Below, piece by piece: positions 45,184 through 55,940 of a stretch of DNA of 64,000 bases. The position numbers and the translations under genes were made by a program. Location: NCBI GenBank assembly GCA_902791865.1, contig CADAXK010000002.1, forward strand, positions 124,001 through 188,000, written 5' to 3'. Position 1 is the first letter of the stretch, and each line of letters begins with the position of its first letter. A model generated the notes under the pieces. The model worked only from the letters and a program-made list of their open reading frames with translations, was not told the origin of the DNA and searched no databases. Source of the DNA: an uncultured Bacteroidia bacterium (lineage in GTDB: Bacteria; Bacteroidota; Bacteroidia; Bacteroidales; ML635J-15).

Positions 45184-46017
45184 TTAGGGTTCTACCATAA
45201 AGTTCAGAGAGAAATTGGAATTTGGATTCAATTGCATTTCGTTGATGGTTTCGTTGTCGCAGAAATTATCAACGGAAATTTCCTTGCGTTCGTAAATTGG
45301 AATTACGGCATCGTAGATGCGTTCAATTATTCTGTCCTTATTATCAACAGAATATGTGATTTTTTGCGGAAGCCAGCCACTACCACCAACCTGAATATAA
45401 TTGTCGAAACGAATCAAATGCAACATTCCATCGTTTCGAGTGCGTTGAACCATTTGTGGCAAAAGTGTTTCTGCATCAAACCATATCTGGTTGCTATTTT
45501 TTGTGTCGTCATTATAGTTCGAAATTCCAACTATGTATGACTTCTTTTCTGTTTCCGGATCCTGATATGTGCAAAATTCCGAAGTGTTTACAATTCCTGA
45601 TCGGTCAAGTCTGGCAATGGCGTCGTCGGCTTTCATGCCGTACAAATCCAGCACAACAAGTACAAAGTCGTTGATTCCCGGATTGGCAGAAACCATTTCC
45701 CCATTCTTGAAGGCATAAATCGTATCATTGTTATAGATGTATCCGTCATCGTTAACAAGGTCGGTCTTGATGATATGCTGTGACGGCCTTACATATTCGG
45801 CACTGCATGTACTACGCTTTTCCGTATTGTCATCAGTAAACTTTACGACAGAAATCATGTATCTAATGTTTGAGAACCAGTTGGTCTCGTACCGCTTGCT
45901 AATAGCGGAAAACAATGATTTCGTTGACCTTATGTTTGAACATGATGAAGCTGACAAGAGGAAAAATATTCCAATCGTCAGCAAAACAAATGTCCTATTT
46001 CTAAACAAAATCTTCAT
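45184..46017 (-). CDS. LolA-like outer-membrane lipoprotein-sorting family lipoprotein
   Basis: The 277-residue product has a lipoprotein signal (VLLTIGIFFLLSASSC) and a beta-rich body resembling the LolA/LolB half-barrel (SNIRYMISVVKFTDD, QIWFDAETLLPQMVQRTRND, FDNYIQVGGSGWLPQKITY). Such proteins carry or accept lipid-modified proteins. It could also be an unrelated envelope lipoprotein with the same fold. It follows hutI by 40 bases in the same direction. Confidence 0.6.
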   Translation of the reverse strand: MKILFRNRTFVLLTIGIFFLLSASSCSNIRSTKSLFSAISKRYETNWFSNIRYMISVVKFTDDNTEKRSTCSAEYVRPSQHIIKTDLVNDDGYIYNNDTIYAFKNGEMVSANPGINDFVLVVLDLYGMKADDAIARLDRSGIVNTSEFCTYQDPETEKKSYIVGISNYNDDTKNSNQIWFDAETLLPQMVQRTRNDGMLHLIRFDNYIQVGGSGWLPQKITYSVDNKDRIIERIYDAVIPIYERKEISVDNFCDNETINEMQLNPNSNFSLNFMVEP

Positions 46018-46057
46018 CAGTTCGTTACTATAACGAAACTTCTTTGATATTATTGTC

Positions 46058-47308
46058 CTACAAAATCTCTCCGTTAAGAATTACAGTATCAATCAGATCG
46101 GTGCAATATGCGTACGGCATAAATTCTATCGACGGGATTTCCTTTGTAATAAATACATTAGCCTTCTTTCCAACTGTAATACTTCCTGCTATGTCGCTCA
46201 CACCCATTGCGTATGCAGAATTGAGCGTTGATGCTATTATAGCCTCTTCGGGAAGCATCTTGTAGTTGACGCAAGCAAGCGACATCATGAACTTCATGTT
46301 TCCTGCTGGCGAAGAGCCAGGATTGTAGTCGGAAGCAATTGCAACAGGCAGACCTGCCTCTATCATCTTGCGTGCAGGTGCGTATGGCATATTCAGGAAA
46401 AATGCGGCACCAGGAAGGATTGTCGGCATGGTCTCGCTATCCTTCAGCACAGCAATCTCATCATCGCCAGTATATTCTATATGGTCAACCGAAAGAGCGT
46501 TATACTTCACTCCTACCTGTATGCCACCCGACTTTGCCATTTCGTTGGCATGGATTTTTGGACGCATACCATATTTAATTCCAGCCATAAGAATACGTTC
46601 GGTCTGCTCGGTGGTAAAGAATCCCTTGTCGCAGAACACATCCACAAAGTCTGCCAATTCTTCGGCAGCCACAAGTGGAAGCATTTCGTTAATAATCTTG
46701 TCGACATATCCATCAGGATCTTCCTTGTACTCCAATGGAGTTGCGTGAGCGCCAAGGAAAGTCGAGCGGACAATCAGCGGAGTTGTTTCCTTTATGCGCT
46801 TGATTACGCGCAACATCTTGAGCTCGCTCTCAGTGTCAAGTCCATAGCCACTCTTAATTTCCACAGCACCAGTGCCGAACGAAATAATTTCGTTGATGCG
46901 TTCCATTGCCTGAGCATAAAGTTCGTCCTCGCTTGTATTTCTAAGGCGTTCGGCAGAATTCAGGATTCCCCCGCCCCTTTTTGCTATTTGTTCGTAGCTG
47001 AGACCACGAATCTTGTCGCTGTATTCGATTTCGCGGCTGCCTGCATATACTAGATGTGTATGCGAATCACAGAAAGATGGAAATACCATTTTGCCTGTTG
47101 CGTCTATTTCCATACTCTTTTCATCATCACTGTCCCAATCGGGATTCAGGTCCGACATCTTGCCATACGAGTGGATTTTGTCATCTTCGATTATAAGGTA
47201 TGCATCCTTTATAGTCTGCAATTTCGACATTTCCTCTCCCTTTGCAAGCAGACGACCGCTTTCGTCAACATTGACTAATTCCTTTATGTTGCTTATTAAA
47301 GTTTTCAT
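46058..47308 (-). CDS. hutI: imidazolonepropionase HutI
   Basis: The 416-residue amidohydrolase has the metal motif FCDSHTHLVYAGSRE (HxH), then RGGGILNSAERLR, KSGYGLDTESELKML, STFLGAHATP, a later His in IHANEMAKSGG and Asp in ASDYNPGSSP. It hydrolyses imidazolone-5-propionate in histidine breakdown. The other hut genes are not in the window. It lies 18 bases after the DUF721 gene. Confidence 0.93.
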   Translation of the reverse strand: MKTLISNIKELVNVDESGRLLAKGEEMSKLQTIKDAYLIIEDDKIHSYGKMSDLNPDWDSDDEKSMEIDATGKMVFPSFCDSHTHLVYAGSREIEYSDKIRGLSYEQIAKRGGGILNSAERLRNTSEDELYAQAMERINEIISFGTGAVEIKSGYGLDTESELKMLRVIKRIKETTPLIVRSTFLGAHATPLEYKEDPDGYVDKIINEMLPLVAAEELADFVDVFCDKGFFTTEQTERILMAGIKYGMRPKIHANEMAKSGGIQVGVKYNALSVDHIEYTGDDEIAVLKDSETMPTILPGAAFFLNMPYAPARKMIEAGLPVAIASDYNPGSSPAGNMKFMMSLACVNYKMLPEEAIIASTLNSAYAMGVSDIAGSITVGKKANVFITKEIPSIEFMPYAYCTDLIDTVILNGEIL

Positions 47309-47326
47309 TTAAATTATATATATTAT

Positions 47327-47620
47327 TTATCTAATAATCAATTCATCTATCATATCAGCGCCAATTGTTTTGTTAATTCTTGCAACAAGTTGGTTACGTA
47401 TTAGCATCATTTCGTTTCGGATAATCGAGGACTTTACCTTTACGTACATTTTTCTGCGGTCGAAAGAAATTTCCTCGGTAGCTTTAGCCACGTATTCGCC
47501 TGATATTTCGCTCCATAGTGATTTAATCTTGTGCTTGCGGTAATTTTCTGCCAGTACTGGATTAGAGTTCAGCACCGCAGTCAACAACGAGCCAATTTGT
47601 TCGTGACCTTGCCTATCCAT
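47327..47620 (-). CDS. DUF721 (DciA-like) protein
   Basis: The 97-residue protein has the DUF721 pattern: LWSEISGEYVAKATEEISFD, then KMYVKVKSSIIRNEMMLIRNQL. DciA-type members help load the replicative helicase DnaB in bacteria lacking DnaC; short Bacteroidota members are untested to my knowledge. It has a strong promoter at 47642-47672 and leads into hutI. Confidence 0.82.
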   Translation of the reverse strand: MDRQGHEQIGSLLTAVLNSNPVLAENYRKHKIKSLWSEISGEYVAKATEEISFDRRKMYVKVKSSIIRNEMMLIRNQLVARINKTIGADMIDELIIR

Positions 47621-47641
47621 TTAACATTTTTTTAAGAACTG

Positions 47642-47672
47642 CAAAGATACAACATATTGTATTCCTACCAAA
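47642..47672 (-). promoter_or_regulatory. Bacteroidetes-type promoter for DUF721-hutI
   Basis: On the minus strand TTTG (47672-47669) is followed after exactly 19 bases by TATCTTTG (47649-47642), a full consensus match 22 bases before the ATG. Confidence 0.8.
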
Positions 47673-47714
47673 ACAAAAAATTGTTTCCACGGAAAATTAA
47701 AAGACGAATATTTC

Positions 47715-47745
47715 TTTGCAGGTATTACAATATTAATTACCTTCG
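47715..47745 (+). promoter_or_regulatory. Bacteroidetes-type promoter for the DUF349 operon
   Basis: TTTG (47715-47718) is followed after exactly 19 bases by TACCTTCG (47738-47745), one mismatch to the -7 element. It implies a long leader of about 200 bases before the DUF349 ATG. Confidence 0.65.
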
Positions 47746-47781
47746 CAATTTAAAAATTGAATTTGAGTTTTAAATAAACAG

Positions 47782-47940
47782 ATGCTATTGAAGGGCATGC
47801 ATAATGGTTTTAAAGCCACTGACAATCAGTTGTGTACAAGAAAAGTTTTTCTTGCATATCCCTACATGCATCATAACGTTGAAAATTTATCTCTTCAGCC
47901 GTATTTTGCGGTTGACATCATTAATTTAATACACACTTAA
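47782..47940 (+). CDS. possible 52-residue leader ORF
   Basis: An ATG about 30 bases after the predicted transcript start opens a 52-codon frame (MLLKGMHNGF to the end INLIHT) that stops 11 bases before the DUF349 ATG. The peptide is unlike known families and has no membrane or signal segment. It could be a small protein, a regulatory upstream ORF, or chance. Confidence 0.25.
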   Translation: MLLKGMHNGFKATDNQLCTRKVFLAYPYMHHNVENLSLQPYFAVDIINLIHT

Positions 47941-47951
47941 TTATTCTATTT

Positions 47952-49913
47952 ATGGACGAATTATTAAACACCGAGAACTCTATTGAGAACTCTATCGAGA
48001 ATGAAAACACTGAAACACAGGTTGTTTCGGAAGTTGAACAGGTAGCACTGGATGCAGAGCCAAAATTTGAAGAACCGGTTGCAGAACCAGTAGCCGATGT
48101 GCCACAGGAAGTCGTGCTTGAGCAAGAACCCGCAGTTGAAGCTCAGCCCGAAGTAAAGGAACCTGAAGTTACCGAAGCCGACTTTGCTGGTCTTAACAAG
48201 GAGGAAATCCTTGAGAAAATCCGCTACTATGTACACGATTCCGAAAAGGAAGACTGCAAGAAGGAAATTGACATTCTCCGCAAACTGTATTATGAAAGGC
48301 AACGCGAAGACCACGAAAACATCAAGCGTGAACTGCGCGAAAAGGCAGGCGAAGGCGTTGAAATAGAGATGCCTAAGGATCCTACAGAAGACTACTTCAA
48401 GGAACTTATGGAAGACTATCGCAAGCAACGCGAAGAACGCATGCGTCGTCAAGAAGAATTAAAGGAAAAGAATTACGAGAAAAAACTCGCTATAATAGAG
48501 AAAATTAAACAGTTGGGAAGCAGCGAATCTGTTTCACAATCGTACAACGATTTCAAAAACCTGCAGAAGGAATGGATGGAAATAGGTCAAGTTCCCGCAG
48601 AAAAGAACAAGGAACTTTGGGAAAACTACCAGATGCATGTTTCCAACTACTACAATCTGCTGAAAATCAACCGTGAACTTCGCGAACTTGATTACAAGAA
48701 GAACCTTGAGCAGAAAATTGCACTTTGCGAAAGAATGGAAGAACTTCTGCTTGAACCCAATGCACTGACAGCTTTCCGCAAGTCGACCGAACTGTTCAAC
48801 GAATGGAAGGAAATTGGACCAGTTCCAAACGACAAGCGCGAGGAAATATGGGACAGATTCAACGAGGTTCGCACCAAGATATACAACAATTTCCACGAGC
48901 ATAACGAGAAGCAGAAAGCCGAACGCGAACAGAACTACGAACAGAAAGTGCTTCTCTGCGAAAGAATCGAGGCTATGGTTGCCGATGATGCTTTGCCTAC
49001 ATCGGGCAAGGATTGGCTTGTGGCATCACAGAAAGTGCTTGAGCTTCAGGCATTGTGGAAGACAATAGGCATGGTTCCAACCGCAGTAAATAATGAAATT
49101 TACGAAAGATTCAGATCGTCGTGCAACAAGTTCTTCGACATGAAGAAGGAATACTTCGACAGGATGAACAGCGATTTGGAAGAAAACCTTCGCAAAAAGA
49201 CCGAACTTTGCGTTACTGCCGAGTCGCTTCAAGACAGTACCGACTGGAAGAAGACAACCGAAATGTTTTACGACTTGCAGAAGAAATGGAAAGAAATAGG
49301 TCCTGCACCTAAGAAGCATTCTGACCAGATCTGGGGCCGCTTCCGTGCTGCCTGCAACAAGTTCTTCGATGCTAAGAGCCAGTTCTATTCAAACATAGAG
49401 GCCGAACATCAGATGAACCTGGAAAAGAAAGAAAATCTTATTTCCGAGGTAAAAGCTTATGTTCCTGTTGAAGACCAGACTCAGAATATTGAGAAAATCA
49501 AAGAGTTCAGAACTCGTTGGAATGAAATAGGCTATGTTGCCACATCCGAAAAGGATCGTCTGTACAACGAATTCAAGGAAGCTATAAACAAGATTTTTGC
49601 TACAATTAACCTCAACCGCAACGACATTGAAATTTCGACCTTTACATCGCAAGTTGAAATGATGAAGGAGGCTGGCGAAACTACGGCTTTGCAAAAGGAA
49701 AGAGCAGCAATAGTGCACAAGATTCAGGACTTGACCGTTGAGATTGCACAGATCGAAAACAATCTCGGCTTCTTCTCTAGCGGTTCCGATTCTATTGTTC
49801 AGGAATTCAACAAAAAGATTCAAAAAATTAAAAACGAAATTTCAGTATTGAAAGAAAAGAAAAAAGCAATTGATATAGCAGAGAGGGAACTTAAAGGTAC
49901 AAACAATGAATAA
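47952..49913 (+). CDS. DUF349 repeat protein
   Basis: The 653-residue soluble protein starts with an acidic Glu/Val/Pro-rich region (about 1-75) and continues as charged helices with at least five DUF349 units, each with the pattern LQKEWMEIGQVP or LQKKWKEIGPAPKK (about 175-600), then a C-terminal coiled coil (TVEIAQIENNLGFF, KIKNEISVLKEKK). DUF349 proteins are conserved in Bacteroidota but not understood. It overlaps the receptor gene by 8 bases. Confidence 0.85.
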   Translation: MDELLNTENSIENSIENENTETQVVSEVEQVALDAEPKFEEPVAEPVADVPQEVVLEQEPAVEAQPEVKEPEVTEADFAGLNKEEILEKIRYYVHDSEKEDCKKEIDILRKLYYERQREDHENIKRELREKAGEGVEIEMPKDPTEDYFKELMEDYRKQREERMRRQEELKEKNYEKKLAIIEKIKQLGSSESVSQSYNDFKNLQKEWMEIGQVPAEKNKELWENYQMHVSNYYNLLKINRELRELDYKKNLEQKIALCERMEELLLEPNALTAFRKSTELFNEWKEIGPVPNDKREEIWDRFNEVRTKIYNNFHEHNEKQKAEREQNYEQKVLLCERIEAMVADDALPTSGKDWLVASQKVLELQALWKTIGMVPTAVNNEIYERFRSSCNKFFDMKKEYFDRMNSDLEENLRKKTELCVTAESLQDSTDWKKTTEMFYDLQKKWKEIGPAPKKHSDQIWGRFRAACNKFFDAKSQFYSNIEAEHQMNLEKKENLISEVKAYVPVEDQTQNIEKIKEFRTRWNEIGYVATSEKDRLYNEFKEAINKIFATINLNRNDIEISTFTSQVEMMKEAGETTALQKERAAIVHKIQDLTVEIAQIENNLGFFSSGSDSIVQEFNKKIQKIKNEISVLKEKKKAIDIAERELKGTNNE

Positions 49914-52227
49914 GTTGTTTTCATTTTTCATAACTTTGGTTGCATTCCTTGCGAGTGCAACCATGCTTTTTTCTCAAACTGGCACACTGAAAGGTTTTGT
50001 GCTTGACAAGGAAACTGGTGAGCCTTGCATGTTTGCAAACGTTTCGATACCTACTGAGAAAATAACACTTGGGGCTTCAACAGATGTCAACGGTTATTTT
50101 TCTATTCCAAAAATTCCAGTTGGCACACATACAATAACCATTACATACTTGGGATACACCGACCTGACGGAAGAATTTACAATAGCGAAGGAAGGTCAAC
50201 TTGTTTCGAAGAACTTTATGATGTCGAAGTCGGCGGTAATACTTCAGGAAACTGTCGTGTCGGCAGAGCGCGAGGAGCAAAAGACTCAGGTAAGAGCTTC
50301 TATCATAAAGGTTTCGCCAACGCAAATTAAGCAGTTGCCATCTGTTGGCGGCGAACCCGACATTGCACAATTCCTGCAGGTGCTTCCTGGTGTAACTTTT
50401 ACAGGTGACCAAGGTGGACAACTCTATATCAGAGGTGGCTCGAACATACAGAATCTGGTGCTGCTCGACGGTATGACAATCTACAACCCCTTCCACTCCA
50501 TTGGTCTGTTTTCGGTATTCGACTCCGACATAATCAGGAATGCCGATGTTTATACTGGAGGATTCAATGCTGAATATGGAGGTCGCTCGTCGTCGGTAAT
50601 GGACATTACCATGAAGGACGGCAACGCAAAGAAATTTGGAGGTAAGTTTTCCGCAAGTACCTTTGGTGCAAAGCTTATGCTCGAAGGACCAATTGTCAAG
50701 TTCAAGGAAGGAAAGACTAGTCTTTCGTACATAGTGTCTGCCAAGACTTCGTATCTGGAACAGTCATCCAAATATATATATAGGTATATAAACGATGGCA
50801 AAGGTCTACCCTTCAACTTTACTGACATCTACGGAAAACTATCGCTTGCAGCACCAGGCGGAAGCCGTGTGAATGTGTTCGGTTTCAACTTCAACGACAA
50901 TGTTAGCTATCAGGGACTAAGCGACCTGCATTGGCGCACATACGGCGTTGGTGCAAATGTAGTTGTCGTGCCACCGAGCTCTTCGATGATGATTAAGGCT
51001 CATGCCTCCTACTCCAACTATGCTATTTCAATGCAGGCATTGGAAAACTTTCCGAGTTCAAGTTCAATCGATGGTTTCAATGTCGGTTTGGACTTCATAT
51101 ATCACATGGGAAAGAACGACTTCACATGGGGACTTGAAATGCTTGGTTTTGCAACCAACTACGACTACTTCAACTCTGTTGGCCGCGAATTGACACAGGT
51201 AGAATACAGTACCGAACTTGCAGCATTCGCCAAGTACAAATGGAATCTGGGGAGTGTCGTAATAGAACCTGGATTTAGACTACACTACTATGCATCAATG
51301 GGTTCTGTTTCTCCAGAACCTCGTCTCGGCATAAAATACAATGTAGTAGAAAGGTTCAGGCTTAAACTTGCAGGAGGCTTGTATTCGCAGAACCTTGTCG
51401 CAGCAAATAGCGACCGCGATGTTGTTAACCTATTTTACGGTTTCCTCAGCGGTAACCTGCCAAGCATGCCCGACACCTACAAGGGCGACATTCTGAAAAC
51501 CAAACTTCAAAAGTCGGAGCATATAATATTTGGTTTCGAATGGGACATCATCAACTCGCTGAACCTAAATGTAGAAGGCTATCTTAAAAACTTCGACCAG
51601 ATTACGACAATCAACAGAAATAAGATTTACGATGATAACTCGACAAATGCATCTCGTCCCGACTACCAGAAGAAAGACTTCCTTGTTGAATCGGGATACG
51701 CTTACGGCGTTGACTTCCTTCTGAAGTACGACACCGAAAGTTGGTACATCTGGGCGGTGTATTCGCTCGGCTGGGTACGCAGAAACGACGGAGTTGCAAA
51801 GTATTCTCCAAACTACGACCGGCGTCACAATGTAAACCTTGTCGTTACATATAGGTTCGGAAAGAACAACTCATGGAATGCAAGTGCAAGATGGAACTAC
51901 GGTTCTGGATTCCCGTTCACGCTGACATCTTCATTGTACGAAAATGTTGACTTCACTGGCGGAATAAATTCCCAGTACTGGACCAACAACGGAACGCTTG
52001 GAGTTGCATACGCAGAACTCAACACAGGAAGACTCCCCGATTACCATCGTCTTGATTTGACGATAAATAAGGTATTCTCATTCGAGCATAACATGAAGTT
52101 GGAAATCAACCTCGGTGTGACCAATGTATATAACAGAGCAAATATATTTTATTTTGACAGACTCGAGTATAACCGTGTAGACCAATTGCCGATTATGCCG
52201 AGCTTAGGATTGAACTTTACATTTTAA
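49906..52227 (+). CDS. TonB-dependent receptor with CarboxypepD_reg-like domain
   Basis: The 773-residue protein has a signal peptide (KLFSFFITLVAFLASATMLFSQ), a carboxypeptidase-regulatory-like domain (about 24-110: GFVLDKETGEPCMFANVSI), a plug (about 115-230: VLPGVTFTGDQGGQLYIRGG, GGFNAEYGGRSSSVMDI) and a barrel that ends LGLNFTF. It imports an unknown ligand with TonB energy; no SusD partner follows, so it is not a classic polysaccharide locus. Confidence 0.9.
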   Translation: MNKLFSFFITLVAFLASATMLFSQTGTLKGFVLDKETGEPCMFANVSIPTEKITLGASTDVNGYFSIPKIPVGTHTITITYLGYTDLTEEFTIAKEGQLVSKNFMMSKSAVILQETVVSAEREEQKTQVRASIIKVSPTQIKQLPSVGGEPDIAQFLQVLPGVTFTGDQGGQLYIRGGSNIQNLVLLDGMTIYNPFHSIGLFSVFDSDIIRNADVYTGGFNAEYGGRSSSVMDITMKDGNAKKFGGKFSASTFGAKLMLEGPIVKFKEGKTSLSYIVSAKTSYLEQSSKYIYRYINDGKGLPFNFTDIYGKLSLAAPGGSRVNVFGFNFNDNVSYQGLSDLHWRTYGVGANVVVVPPSSSMMIKAHASYSNYAISMQALENFPSSSSIDGFNVGLDFIYHMGKNDFTWGLEMLGFATNYDYFNSVGRELTQVEYSTELAAFAKYKWNLGSVVIEPGFRLHYYASMGSVSPEPRLGIKYNVVERFRLKLAGGLYSQNLVAANSDRDVVNLFYGFLSGNLPSMPDTYKGDILKTKLQKSEHIIFGFEWDIINSLNLNVEGYLKNFDQITTINRNKIYDDNSTNASRPDYQKKDFLVESGYAYGVDFLLKYDTESWYIWAVYSLGWVRRNDGVAKYSPNYDRRHNVNLVVTYRFGKNNSWNASARWNYGSGFPFTLTSSLYENVDFTGGINSQYWTNNGTLGVAYAELNTGRLPDYHRLDLTINKVFSFEHNMKLEINLGVTNVYNRANIFYFDRLEYNRVDQLPIMPSLGLNFTF

Positions 52228-53844
<1,617 letters not shown>

Positions 53845-53847
53845 TAT

Positions 53848-55812
53848 ATGGATAAAAACACAATCATTGGGCTTGTAATCATAAGCGTACTGCTGATTGG
53901 CTATATGTTCCTCTCTCGCCCAAGCAAGGAGGAAATTGCTGAGCGTCAACGCATACAGGATTCCATAGCCCATGAACAAATGGTAAAGGAAGAAGAAGCC
54001 AAAGTGGCTGCCGAGCTGCTGAAAGCCGAAGCCGAAAAAGCAGAGCAGGAAGCAGCTGAAATGGCAGATTCTTTGAGCCCAGAACAATTGGATTCAATTA
54101 AAAATGTAAAGCTACGCAACGATTATGGAATTTTTGCAAAATCGGTAACTGGAGAGAACAACTATACAGTTGTCGAGAACAACAAAATGATAATCAAGTT
54201 CCTGAACAAAGGTGGCAAAATCTATTCAGTAGAACTGAAAGACTACAAGACTTTCAACCAGGAACCTCTTGTGCTGTTTGAAAACGACGAAAATTCCACC
54301 TTTGGAATAGTGCTGACGGTAAATGGAAAGCCGTTGGTAACAAACAACATGTATTTCGAGCCAATGCTTGCAGGCGGAAAAACGCCATCCGACACCATCA
54401 AGGTCAGTGAAGATAGTCTTAATTTCATCATGCGTCTGACAGCCGATGCTGGCAAATACATTGAATATAACTACACTATTCATCCGGATGACTACATGCT
54501 TGACTTCAACTTGAATATTGTTGGTTTGAAGGACGAAATCAAGGACAACACAAGCACAAAGATGCAGTGGTACGTAGATGTGTTTGCACTCGAAAGAGGT
54601 CGCGACTGGGAATCCAACAACACGACAGTGTTTATGCGCATGTCGGACGAGGAAATTGAAAACCTCAACGAAATGAAGGATGCCGACAACTACGAGACCA
54701 AAGGAAGTGCGCAATGGATAGCATACAAGCAACAGTTCTTCTCCTCCATCCTGATTTCGAAGGATAATTCGTTTGGCGATCCAAAGATCTCGCTAGTAAA
54801 ACTTGACGAAAAAGAACATCCAAGGACATTGAAGACTTTTAAGTCGGACGTTTTCCTTGAAATTCCTGACGAACAAAAAATTTCAAAGGAATTTAGCTTC
54901 TATTTTGGACCAAACAAGTACTCGTTGCTGAAGGAATACACCGACAAGGATGGCAACGACATGGACATGGAAAAGGTCATTCCGCTGGGCTGGGGAATTT
55001 TCGGCTGGGTAAACAAGTACGCGATTATTCCTATGTTCAATCTGCTTGGTCGTGGAATAGCAAACTACGGTATTATAATCCTGCTTATGACAATCATAAT
55101 CAAGATTGTGCTTTTCCCGTTGACCTACAAGTCGTACATGTCGACTGCTAAGATGCGCGTACTAAAGCCACAGCTTGATGAAATTGCAGCAAAGTACCCA
55201 AAGGGCAAGGAAATGGAACGCCAGCAGGCACAGATGAGCCTCTACCAGAAGGCGGGCGTAAGTCCGATGGGTGGTTGTCTGCCTTTGTTGCTTCAGTTCC
55301 CGATACTTATTGCAATGTTCCGCTTCTTCCCTGCCTCAATAGAATTGCGTCAGCAGTCATTCCTTTGGGCTTCAGACCTTTCGTCGTATGATGCTATATT
55401 GGAATGGAGCACCAACATTCCTATAATTTCTTCGCTTTATGGTAATCATGTCAGCCTTTTCGCATTGCTGATGGCAATTTCGATGTTCGTTCAGCAAAAG
55501 ATGACAAGCAGCCAGAATCCTAGCAACTCAATGCCCGGCATGAAGGTTATGATGTGGATGATGCCAATACTTATGCTGTTGTGGTTCAACAAGTACTCGT
55601 CAGGATTGAGCTACTACTACCTGCTTGCTAACTTGTTCAGCATCTTGCAGACATGGATAATCCAGCGTTTTGTTGTAAACGAGGAAAAACTTCTAGCACA
55701 GATGGAAGCCAACAAGAACAAGCCTAAGAAGAAATCGAAATGGATGCAACGCCTCGAAGAAGCCTCGAAAAGACAGCAGGAAGAAATGAGGAAAAACCAG
55801 AAAAGAAAATAA
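53848..55812 (+). CDS. yidC: membrane protein insertase YidC
   Basis: The 654-residue protein has an N-terminal helix (IIGLVIISVLLIGYMFL), a charged coiled linker, a large periplasmic beta domain (about 85-365), and the 60KD_IMP core (about 385-620: IILLMTIIIKIVLFPLTYKS, SPMGGCLPLLLQFPIL), ending in a basic tail that binds ribosomes. Order pyrG-yidC is usual in Bacteroidota. Confidence 0.96.
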   Translation: MDKNTIIGLVIISVLLIGYMFLSRPSKEEIAERQRIQDSIAHEQMVKEEEAKVAAELLKAEAEKAEQEAAEMADSLSPEQLDSIKNVKLRNDYGIFAKSVTGENNYTVVENNKMIIKFLNKGGKIYSVELKDYKTFNQEPLVLFENDENSTFGIVLTVNGKPLVTNNMYFEPMLAGGKTPSDTIKVSEDSLNFIMRLTADAGKYIEYNYTIHPDDYMLDFNLNIVGLKDEIKDNTSTKMQWYVDVFALERGRDWESNNTTVFMRMSDEEIENLNEMKDADNYETKGSAQWIAYKQQFFSSILISKDNSFGDPKISLVKLDEKEHPRTLKTFKSDVFLEIPDEQKISKEFSFYFGPNKYSLLKEYTDKDGNDMDMEKVIPLGWGIFGWVNKYAIIPMFNLLGRGIANYGIIILLMTIIIKIVLFPLTYKSYMSTAKMRVLKPQLDEIAAKYPKGKEMERQQAQMSLYQKAGVSPMGGCLPLLLQFPILIAMFRFFPASIELRQQSFLWASDLSSYDAILEWSTNIPIISSLYGNHVSLFALLMAISMFVQQKMTSSQNPSNSMPGMKVMMWMMPILMLLWFNKYSSGLSYYYLLANLFSILQTWIIQRFVVNEEKLLAQMEANKNKPKKKSKWMQRLEEASKRQQEEMRKNQKRK

Positions 55813-55837
55813 TAACATGTTTAGTAAGTAAGGAAAA

Positions 55838-55867
55838 GGCATCGGCGCAAGTCGGTGTCTTTTTTTT
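55838..55867 (+). terminator. intrinsic terminator after yidC
   Basis: GGCATCGGC and GTCGGTGTC pair (with G-T pairs) around GCAA, followed by eight T. It ends the DUF349-yidC operon. Confidence 0.8.
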
Positions 55868-55940
55868 GTTTCTATGTTTTTGGTTTCTGTGTTTCTAGTT
55901 TCTGGAAAGTGGCGTTATTGCACCTGACTTGGATGCCAAG

